DNA from: Loripinus fragilis
Lineage: Eukaryota > Mollusca > Bivalvia > Lucinida > Lucinidae
Assembly (NCBI GenBank): GCA_964019695.1
Contig: OZ026515.1
Span: 133,818,849 to 133,882,848, forward strand
Direction of reading: 5' to 3'
Length of the DNA stretch: 64,000 bases
The notes under the pieces were generated by a model, which saw nothing but the letters and a program-made list of their open reading frames with translations, made no database searches and was not told the DNA's origin. Numbering within the stretch: the first letter of the stretch is position 1; every line of letters starts with the position of its first letter. The translations under genes were made by a program, and so were the position numbers. Below, piece after piece: positions 11,231 to 20,804 of this stretch.

Positions 11231-12795
11231 CAGTGCTTGCACTAGTGGACGTTTTGGGCGTTTTTACGTCTGGAATTGGCTTCTGTACGCCGAAAATCCG
11301 AAGGTCGGACGTACTCTGACTTCCCCATAAAATCTTGTACGCCCGTCGGCAATAGCCGTGACGTATATATCGGTATTGAGAATTTGGCCATTTGATCTCG
11401 CCGCCTTCTTCAGAAAGTCAAGTGTGCGTAACGGCAGTTATACTTGATAAAGAATTCATTCAGTAATTGACCAATGAACGCTCAGGACAACATCAGACCG
11501 CCCACTGCCTGCTGTGTCGATTTAGTTGACAGGTGTTGAATAATTATTGCGACGTCCATATGAGTAATATTTTAGAGAAAAAGATCTGTGTCGGGAAACC
11601 CTTCCGTTTTCTTCTGTCCAAACTTTTGTTGCATTTTGTTCCAAATATTATTCCAATATTTGTTTAAATTTTGGTTTGAAAAACGAGAGAACAATGTTTT
11701 TATACAAAATTTTACATTTCTGCAGTAGACATGATGTTTTTGTATCGGAATCAAATGCTAAAATCTGAGAAAAATCAGAAACTATCAATCTCCGTACTTA
11801 CCCCACCCACTAGGCCCGCATTACGAAGAAAATAACGAGACAGTTGCATTTAGGAACATGAGTTTTAAATATCATAACCAACACAATTTTAAGCAATAAA
11901 GGCAAGGTCTTTTAACATCATAAAGAGCTAGCAAATTTAGCTTAAATATTTTTGTGAGTTATTTAAAATTTGTAGATTGTTTTAACAAGTTGAGCTTTTA
12001 AAAGAACTATGTCTAGGCCTTGAGTCAAAGCAGGTATTTTTGAGCGGTAAATAAATTCTATCCATATAACAGCGCAAGAAAGATTTCTTTAGATCATAAG
12101 GGAAATCTTGCCATGCCTGCCTGTTCTCTCTGTCTTACCAATCACTTTTTACAGCACCCCCTCCCCCCCAAAAAAAATATGCTGAATTTTTTCATATACC
12201 AATTGACAGCCCAATTTTTATGGGAATGCTCTGCCATATTTGTAATCGAATTTGTAAGACTGTCATCTATTTTTGTCCAGGACCCAAAAATTGTGGGCCC
12301 AGATCAAACTTCTAATAGAATAAACTGATCAGTGTTCAAAATCTTGATCCTTAAGGCATTGGATGCTAGACAGATTGCTGAAACACTTATCTTTGAACAA
12401 GAAAAATGAAACCCATTGCTAAGGAATAGTCAATTAATGACCCTTCTCTTTTAGGGGAAGTCTGATATGGGTCCACAATGTTTTAGTTCATACCTGTTTG
12501 CAAACTTTGAATCATTGAATAGATATCAGAAGGACACAATAAAATATATTTAATCAGTTTCAACTATTACATTGTTTAACAGAGTTGAACATAAACATGT
12601 TTAAAAATAAACACACAAAAAACCTGTGAACATGAAACTAAGCATTGCAAACAACATCATGTTTAAAAAAGAGTAGCATTTTTGGCACCGCACGGCGCAC
12701 CCATAGTTTGACTTCCACAAATTAGGCCTGAGACTTCCAAATCTCAAAGGGTGGAAGTCATGACTTCCTGTTTTAAAAAGTTAGTGCAAGCACTG
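11231..12795. mobile_element. 1.57-kb TIR element with self-palindromic ends
   Basis: Ends are CAGTGCTTGCACTA (from 11231) and TTAGTGCAAGCACTG (to 12795), inverted over 14-15 bp and each nearly palindromic itself. AATAAT flanks both sides (11225-11230 and 12796-12801), a likely target duplication. The CAGTG start recalls hAT elements, but their duplication is usually 8 bp. The interior is AT-rich with no transposase I can recognise. Confidence 0.6.
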
Positions 12796-12801
12796 AATAA
12801 T

Positions 12802-13106
12802 GGATTTATTTTTCTTGCTCACCATTGAAGTCCGCATTTTTATTTTAAAATAAGCTTCCAATTAAAGGTTCCTGAATATGCTGAGATGCAATATTACATG
12901 ATGACGTCACTTTGACATAGCAATGGTGTCACTTGACGACCATTATGTTAACTCCAATATAACCAATGACCAGCCCACACGAGAAAGCCTGGGTAACATG
13001 GGTAAGATAAGAATTTCTATCCCAGACTAAAACCTCAGATATTCTTATTTGTGCTGCAAGAAAATACATTATAACGGTATCTGTATCTGAAGAGTTTGGA
13101 TATATT
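12802..13106. other. Unassigned sequence
   Basis: About 300 bp between two mobile elements. No gene or motif identified. Confidence 0.35.
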
Positions 13107-14149
13107 AACAAGCTGCCCAATGAGCCTATACCGCTCAGCTAGGCTGTTGACTTCATGGTTCAGAGATTTTTCTTTAAAAATGAGTCTTTTGGGAAGAAAT
13201 GGCCCTTTGTGGTGGCTAATTTGTAGGCCAGGGGCAAGGTTGGCAGTATTTACACAGGGGACCACTATGAATCGCTACATACTGAACATTGAAAATAAGG
13301 GCCTCATGGTTTTAGAGAATATTTTAAAAAATGTTACCCCTGTATAAGTCTTTGGAAGCTAATGGACTCTGGGGCTGGCTAATCAGGGGCAAAGTTTGCA
13401 GGATTTAAGTAGGGGCTCGCTAGACATTGCTACATACTAAATATATAAACTGTGGGCTTTATGGTTTTTCCATAAGCGAATGACCAATGAATTAGCCAAT
13501 TTGGACCCCAGGGGCATGTTTGGAAGAAGTGATGCAGGTGACGACTAGACATTGTTAAATACTAATATAAGCTGTATGCCTCATAGTTTAAGAGAGGAAG
13601 AAATTTTTCCCCATTATAAGTCTATGAAAGCTAATGACCCCAAGAACATGGCTAATTTGGACCATAGGGGAATTTTGAATGGTTTATGTAGGGGACCACT
13701 TGACCTTGCTACATATAAAATATGTAAGCTGTGGGTCTCATGGTTTTAAAGATGTTTTAAGTATTTCCCATTATAAGTCTATGGGTGTTACTGACCACAG
13801 GGACATGGCCAGTTTGGACCCCAGGGGCTTGATTAGCACAATTTATTTAGGGGACAACTAGACATAAGCTGTGGGCCTCATGGTTTCAAAGATCTTTATT
13901 GTTCTTTCCAATTATAAGTCTATAGGAGTTTTAAGTTTCCATGGCATCCCGAGTTACAATCCAATCAGACCAAGACCTTATGCAGCCTATCCCAATACCT
14001 GATAATACTTATGAAATTTGATCAGAATTGGGCAACTGACATAAGTGGTATACTTCTTTGAAATTGAGAATGGGCTATGACTACTACAGACGCTGGACAA
14101 TTGGCATACAAATACCTTACTTTAGCCGTTGGCACAGGTGAGCTAAAAT
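13107..14149 (+). mobile_element. Tandem-repeat-core element (TRC family), diverged copy
   Basis: The left end AACAAGCTGCCCAATGAGCC and the right end GGTGAGCTAAA match the ends of the large elements at 28153, 37554 and 40694. Between them are four to five units of about 130-190 bp carrying TAAGCTGTGGGCCTCATGG, CCCATTATAAGTCTATG and GACCCCAGGGGCATG. After the units come CCATGGCATCCCGAG and CTTATGCAGCCTATCCCAAT, matching the non-repetitive 3' block of the other members. No coding capacity. Confidence 0.65.
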
Positions 14150-14299
14150 TGTGACAATCATACAGTTTTTATGAGTAAGTATCTGTAAATTGCACCAAGG
14201 TTTGAAGGATGAATTGGTAACCCGAGATGTGATGGTAGCCTTTATGTCTGTAGCTGGTCTTGATTAACTCAACATAAGATACATGCTCAATGTATATCT

Positions 14300-14463
14300 A
14301 TATAGAGAATATTAGGCGAGTGTCTGTTGATATCAAGTTTACCAGGCAAGGCTTTGAAAATGCTTGTTGACATTGTGAAGCTTGCCGAGCGATTCAACAT
14401 GTGTTCTCAAAGCGGAGCCTGGTAAACTTGATATCAAAAGATGCCAACCTGGTATTCTATTTA
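14300..14463. mobile_element. Inverted-repeat MITE
   Basis: TGATATCAAGTTTACCAGGC at 14338 pairs with the complementary copy ending at 14436. Weaker pairing extends outwards to AGAATATTAGG and CCTGGTATTCT, giving a hairpin element of about 160 bp. Confidence 0.65.
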
Positions 14464-16196
14464 TCAGTTTACCCATTGTTCCACTCTTCAAACTAGCGAG
14501 TATGACGTAATTTCCGATTTTTGTATTGATTCAGCATCAGCGACCTCATTCAAAAAATTCAACGTCATCATGACCTGATAAAGGCACATGCGTGAGATAG
14601 ACAACGTTTATCAGGCAACATGCAACAATGCATTTAATATGAGAGGTAACTGACAATAAGTTATCTAGTACTTTGCAAAGTGACAAGATGCAGAATGGCA
14701 TACAGCAAAATGATGAAGATATTGTTAAACTGCTCAGATTAATCATAAATATCTGCATTTTGCTTTTTGTAGCCAGGCATGTCTGTATGTGTCTATCATG
14801 TCTGTTCGTGTCTATTTGTTGAGTTGAGACATCTAAAATAAGATCATACTGATGAAAACACAAAGAGTTAAGACCTTATCAAATCAAAATTCTGCTTTGC
14901 TGGTATAGTGCAAATCACAACTGCATTTGAAAAAACTCAGACCCAGTATACACTGACTGGTAACTGACATACATGTAAATTTATATATTGGAAATACGTT
15001 GTCGAGGCTGAGCCTTTAAAACTGACGTATGTTGAAGATTAAATAGTCATATCTCCATTATTTCTCTGCATATCTGTGATTTTTTTCCAAAAAGCCCTGG
15101 TTCAATATACTATCTTTAAGACTGTGTTAATATATTTATTGAAAGTTTATCTGTCTTATGAACATCAGCAAGAAACCACGGTACCATTTTTAGCTATTTT
15201 CTGCACTTTTAGCCAAAGAATGGGAAGAAATCAACTTAAAAAGATAATAAAAATTCAACTTTATTTACTGTAAATTGTAATATTTCAACTTTGCATACCA
15301 GAAATAACTTCGTATAATCTCGGGTATGTTCAGAATCAATTTTATAGGCTGTAGTACTTTGAAATTGCGCTAAAACAAAGCCTCTACAACATAACTTTGT
15401 ATTTGCGTCAGTGACCAGTCCATTTATACTGGGTCCAAGGGAAAACACATGTTGCAAAAAAAAACGACATTCTCTTGATTTTGCGGGTCACTAACTTAAG
15501 CTTAACACCTCATGAAAATCACCTGCTGGAAGATGATTAGCTGCATCCTAATAAAGACATTGATCTAAAACCAACTGCTAGAAGGTGAACAAACAAGAAA
15601 TGTTCAAACAAAAGTTTTGGATCAATATTTCTTTTTCTACAAACATATCAGCAACAAGAGCATGCAAAAACATAGCAAACATTTGTACATATATATACTC
15701 TGTCAAATCATGATTCCAAATCATTTAAACAGTTAATTGAATTAAATTCATTATGAAATTTTTTTGCCTGTGCACATCGTTTTTGCCCCTTTAACACAGG
15801 TTAGCATGCTGTGAAGTTGCCCTTTTTAGGTGTTACACCCTGCCTCCTTTTTCAGGCTGTGGGAAACACTACTATTAAAATTGACAAACCACTAGTGAAT
15901 TACATATTTTGGTAACATTATGAAATGACACACACACAATCTCAAGTATATATGGCAAAATCTTGACATTTTCACGCCAAAATTGTGGTTACAAAATCAT
16001 TTTAGAGTCATGTGACTAATAGAAATTAACATACGTGCTGCTGTATTAATGAATTAAAATCCTTACGAAAAAGTGATACAAATCATATTCAAAGCCTTAC
16101 ATTGTATCTCTTTTTCTCAGCTGTTTTAATAATTTAAATAATACATGAACACTTATGTAAGATCCTCTATCATTACAATTTTACAAAATCAAACAA
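14464..16196. other. Unassigned intergenic sequence
   Basis: About 1.7 kb of AT-rich DNA. I see no exon-like frame, RNA gene or clear repeat ends. Confidence 0.4.
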
Positions 16197-16394
16197 TTTG
16201 TTTGATTTGATTCTTTACGTCCCATCAACAATCTTTCAGTTAAACAGGGATGGGTCTTCCTGGGTTGAACCAGTACTAAGCTAGAATAAATGTATCTTGC
16301 TCAAGGACCACAACGCAGTGACCCCTGTGAGGCTCGAACCTGCTGCCCCTCTGTCTCCAGTCAAGCACTCTACCAATGAGCCACTGCGCTCCCA
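16197..16394 (-). repeat. tRNA-derived SINE-1, copy 1
   Basis: On the minus strand: a tRNA-like head with A box TGGCTCATTGGTAGAG and B box GGTTCGAGCCTC, a body containing TTGCTCAAGATACATTTATT, and a tail GGGACGTAAAGAATCAAATC. Three further copies lie in the window. Confidence 0.85.
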
Positions 16395-16427
16395 CAAAAA
16401 TCAAACAAGTCACAGCAAAATATGTTC

Positions 16428-16557
16428 CAGACCTCCGGATAAGAGGGGGTGATTACCAACTAATTTTCTTTAATTCTCAACCAAAACATATGTTAAGGAT
16501 AGTGAAAAGAGTCATCTCAATGAGAAGGTTCTCTTAACCCTTCACATACAAGTTTTT
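16428..16557 (+). mobile_element. MITE-A partial copy
   Basis: Has the left end GGATAAGAG, AACCAAAACATATG and the central hairpin remnant CATCTCAATGAGAAGG. The right part is missing or replaced by the adjacent SINE. Confidence 0.6.
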
Positions 16558-16561
16558 GTCC

Positions 16562-16754
16562 GTTTGATTTGATTCTTTACGTCCCATCAACAATCTTTCA
16601 GCTATAAAGGGACATGTCTTCCTTGGTAGAACTAGTACTAAACTAGAATTAATGTTCTTGCTCAAGGACACATTGCAGTGACCCCAGTGAGACTCGAACC
16701 CGCAGCCCTTCGGTCTCGAGTCAAGCACTCTACCACTAAGCCACTGTGCTCCCT
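16562..16754 (-). repeat. tRNA-derived SINE-1, copy 2
   Basis: Same structure and orientation as the copy at 16197. Minus-strand A box TGGCTTAGTGGTAGAG and B box GGTTCGAGTCTC. Confidence 0.85.
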
Positions 16755-17042
16755 TAGTATACAAGTGACTCCTAAATTAGAACTTTGGGAAATAGTGAAG
16801 AGCCAGATAATGTGCCGCATAATTTCATCAGGATCTTCACTGTTTGCAAGGATAAAAAACAATCTTCAGGGGTTTAAGTACATCTTAATTTAGACATTTA
16901 TAACCTGTGACCCCTTGATATGTACAATGAACCTTCCCAGGCTCATTGTTTTGAACCAGAGGGAAGAATTCAGTAGTATTTTAAGGATTAAGCACTGAAA
17001 AAAAATGTTTCAACTGGTGGGTAAAAAATAATCTCAATTTTA

Positions 17043-17237
17043 TTTTGTTTTATTTGATTCTTTATGTCCCATCAACAATCTTTCAGATATGTAGGGACGG
17101 TCTTCCTGGGTTTAACCAGTACTAAGCTAAGATTAATGTGTCTTGCTCAAGGACACACCGCAGTGACGCCGGTGATTCTCGAACCAGCAGCCCCTCTGTC
17201 TCGAGTCAAGCACTCTACCACTGAGCCACTGCGCCCC
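17043..17237 (-). repeat. tRNA-derived SINE-1, copy 3
   Basis: Same family and orientation. A box TGGCTCAGTGGTAGAG and B box GGTTCGAGAATC on the minus strand. Confidence 0.85.
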
Positions 17238-17471
17238 TTATCTCAATTTTAAGCTCAAAAGTTTGTTTTTATAGTTCTAGAACCATATGAACCAGCACAC
17301 AAGATTTTGGTACATATCACTTTTTTGAGCAATGAAGGCTCAGGAGAGCCTAGGCAAATGCAAAGACTCACCAGAGCATACATTGCTTGAATTCAAAAAG
17401 TTTGGCTGTTGATGAAGACACAAACCAAAATTTAGACCCTAGCCCTGCTAGACATGTCAGTATAGTCATTT

Positions 17472-17697
17472 GAGCCTTGACATGTGATTTAAACAATGTG
17501 ATATTTTGACAAGTGTAGACTCAGACGAGCCTCCTATCAAGCTTAGAAACTCCAAACGATGTTCAGTCAGTAGCTCAAGACTCATAGAATATTCAAGCCA
17601 CTAGCAAGGGCTCTGATCAGACTGTGCCTATGCACAGGCTGATCTGAGGCTTTGCTGGTCGCACATACCACATTGTTGGAAATCTCCTGTCGCGGCT
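17472..17697. mobile_element. MITE-C copy 1
   Basis: A TIR of about 33 bp (AGCCTTGACATGTGATT at the left, inverted copy ending CGCGGCT at the right) flanks a core containing a GATCAG-centred stem. It is in opposite orientation to the copies at 20448 and 26715. Confidence 0.75.
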
Positions 17698-17737
17698 AAA
17701 ATTTTATCTTTCAAATTGCCTACTAGTGTTGTCTGAT

Positions 17738-17925
17738 GATAACCGTTGCCAACAGTCTGAATCCAGATCAGGCCGGACAAAATGTCGGGCCTGATTTGGA
17801 TCAAAACTGTTGGACAGTCTGATGGTATTCCCGAAAGAATTTTTGGAAGAAGTTGATTTTGGAAAAAATCAGATGACACAAAAACAAACATGTAAAAATT
17901 ACCCAGGAGGCAGAGTTAAATGAGG
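17738..17925. mobile_element. MITE-E copy (hairpin core)
   Basis: The core pairs AGTCTGAATCCAGATCAGGCC with a complementary stretch ending near 17810, followed by TTCCCGAAAGAATTTTTGGA and AAAAATTACCCAG, as in the better preserved copy at 25134-25356. The left end is diverged. Confidence 0.5.
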
Positions 17926-18152
17926 CTTTTGTACATTATGTGATAAGTATGGCCTATTTCTATATTGTTACAAAACATTTGAAAAATACCAAAAGGTCTG
18001 AAACAGTTTTTTATGCTTGAACCAGCACCCATGATATAATGCTTCTAGTAACTTCAAGGAATTTCCTAACAGTTGCACAGTTAATCTAAATCTGAACCTT
18101 AATACTGTCACTCCATTCTGTACTAGTTTATTCCCTTTTGAAGAGAAGCTTT

Positions 18153-18310
18153 GGTTTAGCCCTTTGTATATGGGAACGAACCCCTAAATGGGTACGCCGG
18201 AAAACAGTGAAGACCCAGATGAAATGCTGCATAAAGCTGCATTTCATCTGGGTCTGCACTGTTTGCTAACTTTAAAACAACCTTCAAGGACAAATCAAAA
18301 TTTCGACCCA
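18153..18310. mobile_element. MITE-B copy 1
   Basis: Contains GAAGACCCAGATGAAATGC, a short loop and the inverted GCATTTCATCTGGGTCTGC, flanked by the family's AGCCCTTTGTAT end. The core matches copies at 18453 and 22668. Confidence 0.65.
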
Positions 18311-18452
18311 TGACTCCTTAAAATATAAATTTGACAATTCTATACTTATCGTATCAAAATGTATAGGATAATCCATTGGAATACATGCGAAAGTGGTTAA
18401 TTGAGCCACCACAAGAGATTTTGGTATTTATCGCCCATATGCCAAAGCTTTC

Positions 18453-18682
18453 TTAACCCATTCAAGTCTAGCGTCCTTTTTGTGGGACATAAGCAAACAG
18501 TGAAGAGACCAGATCAGATGCCGCAGAACGCAACATCTGATCAGGGTCTCCACTGTTTGCTTATAGATTGTTCTATCAAGATTAGAATAAAAATGAAAAA
18601 TACCACCCAAAAACACTTAAAACAGAAATGGATTGGCCCAATTGATAATAGCGGGAATATCCATTTGTCTTAAATGGGTTAA
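18453..18682. mobile_element. MITE-B copy 2
   Basis: TIR TTAACCCATTCAAG (18453) and CTTAAATGGGTTAA (ending 18682). The core hairpin starts GCAAACAGTGAAGAGACC and returns as the complement ending CACTGTTTGC. Confidence 0.75.
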
Positions 18683-18849
18683 ACGCCTATGCTGACATAT
18701 CCAGTGAGGTTCAAGGTCTAAATTTTAATCTGAATCTTCATCGTTATCCATACTTCCTGTATGTGAGCAGCAAAAGCTCTATTGAGTCTGTACAGACCTT
18801 TAGGCTCACCTGAACCTTCATTGCTAAATGATGCAAAAAAAAACTCCAA

Positions 18850-19340
18850 ACAAAATCTCATTTAATTGTTCAAATATCGATTCCCATTATGCTCTATACA
18901 TTAAAATTTCTTCCTCCGCTGTAAATAGAGAGAAGTGAAACAGATTAGAGAGACTTCTTCTCTAAGTCTTCCTACGCTTCAGCCCTGGATCAGTCCAGTA
19001 TATCACTATCATGACTTTGACTGCCACAGTCCTTAAGCTACTTAGAGCAGTTTGGTTTGGAGTTTAAGCCCCTGTTCGGTCACATGCTCATGAGAGAAAT
19101 TTTCCAAAATCAGGAATTTTAAAAATTCAAATCTACAAACTTGCAGTATATCTACAAAATTGTCAATTGACTGCCTTAGATAAACTGAAGAAAAAAAAAA
19201 GAGAAGTTATAATAATCTGCCTCATTCTGACTTTCTGCAGCCTCAAAATCCTGAATTCAGGAAAAAATTTGAAAAACTTTCACCCATGCATGCTTTCCTA
19301 CAGATTTATTTACCCTCCAAAGGGCTGATTCAGTAAAGTA
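18850..19340. other. Unassigned sequence
   Basis: About 490 bp. No gene or clear repeat ends; low-complexity A runs only. Confidence 0.35.
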
Positions 19341-19550
19341 TATATGGGCTTCGACGCGACAAAACCTATCTTTGGGATTTCCGACAAAGCGAGACTGAAA
19401 CCAGTCTCCTCACCTACAAAGACTAGCTATAAAATTAAAAAATTCGCTTGTAACATGTTCAGACATGATACTTTCCAATGTGAATAATGAAAGTGCTTAT
19501 CAGACTGCATAGATGTGCTAGGACAGGTTTCTCACGTAGAGGCCCATATA
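19341..19550. mobile_element. MITE-D copy 1
   Basis: TIR TATATGGGC-TTCGACGCGA at the left and the inverted GCCCATATA at the right. The interior pairs CAGTCTCCTC and shares GCTTGTAACATGTTCAGACA with the copy at 32646-32895. Confidence 0.7.
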
Positions 19551-19917
19551 TGTATAAGTTATTACACACACAGAAATGCATGTTCTAACTTGACCATTGG
19601 AGGTCTCCAAATTCTTCCTAAATAATCTCGCAGTCTAAGCATATAGGCTTTCTTCAACTTTCAGACAACTTAGGATGAATGAGTAAGGAAATGAAATATT
19701 CAATGTTATTGATAATATACATGGTCTCCTTAATTCTCTCTGCGTATGAGGCATTCTGAAACTTTCAGATAGCTAGCAATGGTAGTCAACATCACTGGTG
19801 ATATATGGAGTTTCCTTAATTGTTGAATTCTCTTAAGGCCCCTCCCTGCCTTTATCATTATTTTTTTTTAACTTTCGGACAACTAAGCATTATGAATTTG
19901 GAAAATGAAATATCAAA

Positions 19918-20223
19918 CATGCGCGGATCCAGAAAGTTTTGTCAGAGGGGGTCCTAATTTTCTAATGTTTTTTTCTAGTTGATGAGAGGATAGAGGATCC
20001 AAATACCGCTACAAAAGGGCCATCATAGGCCCGCCAGCGAAACGCCATTTAAATGGCGTTTCGTTGGCTGACCTATGATGGCCCAAAATAAAATGCAGGC
20101 TTGGTAGATTTGTGATTTTTCAGGGGATCTGGACCAGTATTGCAAGGAAACCCTATATGTTTGTGATTTTTCAGGGGGGGCCAGACCCACTGTCCCCCCC
20201 CCCCCCCTCTGGATCCGCCCATG
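19918..20223. mobile_element. 306-bp MITE with TCAAA duplication and nested palindrome
   Basis: Ends CATGCGCGGATCCAGA (19918) and TCTGGATCCGCCCATG (to 20223) are inverted with one mismatch. TCAAA flanks it at 19913-19917 and 20224-20228. It carries a 16-base C run near its right end and a separate 68-bp palindrome at 20017-20084. Confidence 0.75.
20017..20084. repeat. 68-bp loopless palindrome
   Basis: Two 34-bp arms meet at 20050/20051 (CCATTT|AAATGG) with three mismatches and no spacer. Outer ends are GGGCCATCATAGG and CCTATGATGGCCC. It looks like a small palindromic MITE inside the 19918-20223 element. Confidence 0.85.
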
Positions 20224-20297
20224 TCAAAGACATTATGTAGGTATAAAGGACTTGTGATTTCTCTCCTAGCAGTTCCCTGACCCTATCTTTTAACCAT

Positions 20298-20391
20298 TTT
20301 TGAGCACCCAAAAGATATGCTTACACTAATGGGTAAGAAAATAGTCACCATTTTACGCTCAACAAATGTCTTTTTCTAGATTCTGGACCTA
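20298..20391 (+). mobile_element. MITE-A right-half fragment
   Basis: Matches the right half of the family: TTTTGAGCACCCAAAAGATATG, TGGGTAAGAAAATAG, TTTTACGCTC and a TCTGGACCT end. It lies downstream of the MRRF stop codon. Confidence 0.6.
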
Positions 20392-20447
20392 TATTAATAT
20401 TAAATTCTCCAAGGTTTAGACAGCTAGAATCATAAGTTAATGAAATG

Positions 20448-20681
20448 AGCTGTGACATGAGATTTCCAACAATGTGGTATGTGCGACCAGCAAGCCTCAG
20501 ATCAGCCTGCGCATACGCGCAGTCTGATCAGAGCCTTTGCTAGTCGCTTGAGTATTCTATGATTGTTTAGCTACTGTCTGAACATCATTTGGAATTTCTA
20601 GGCTTAAAAAGAGGCTGCTCGGGCTCATCTGAGTCTACACATATCAAAATACCACATTGTTGGAAATCACATGTCACGGCT
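20448..20681. mobile_element. MITE-C copy 2, near the MRRF stop codon
   Basis: A 33-bp TIR: AGCTGTGACATGAGATTTCC then AACAATGTGGTAT, with its inverted copy ending at 20681 (two mismatches). It begins about 40 nt past the MRRF stop on the minus strand, so it probably lies in the 3' UTR. Confidence 0.8.
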
Positions 20682-20720
20682 GAAATATTCAAGGCCACAA
20701 TGGTGATCCCCAAGGTCTCT

Positions 20721-20804
20721 CTAATGTTCTCCAAGCAGCTCCTTAACTTTGGCCTTCATTAGATTCTCAGCTTCTAAGTTGTAAAGATGCATCTGTTCTA
20801 AAAC
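20721..20804 (-). CDS. MRRF: MRRF exon 6 (stop codon)
   Basis: Residues 243-269 and TAG (20721-20723). Acceptor ATTTCAG|GTT. Encodes VLEQMHLYNLEAENLMKAKV and ends KELLGEH, the C-terminal helix. Confidence 0.9.
   Translation of the reverse strand, partial: VLEQMHLYNLEAENLMKAKVKELLGEH

Noticed and set aside
16197..16394. Functional tRNA gene
   Set aside because: A and B boxes are present, but the head is followed by a SINE body and tail, the copies repeat, and no clean acceptor stem is seen.
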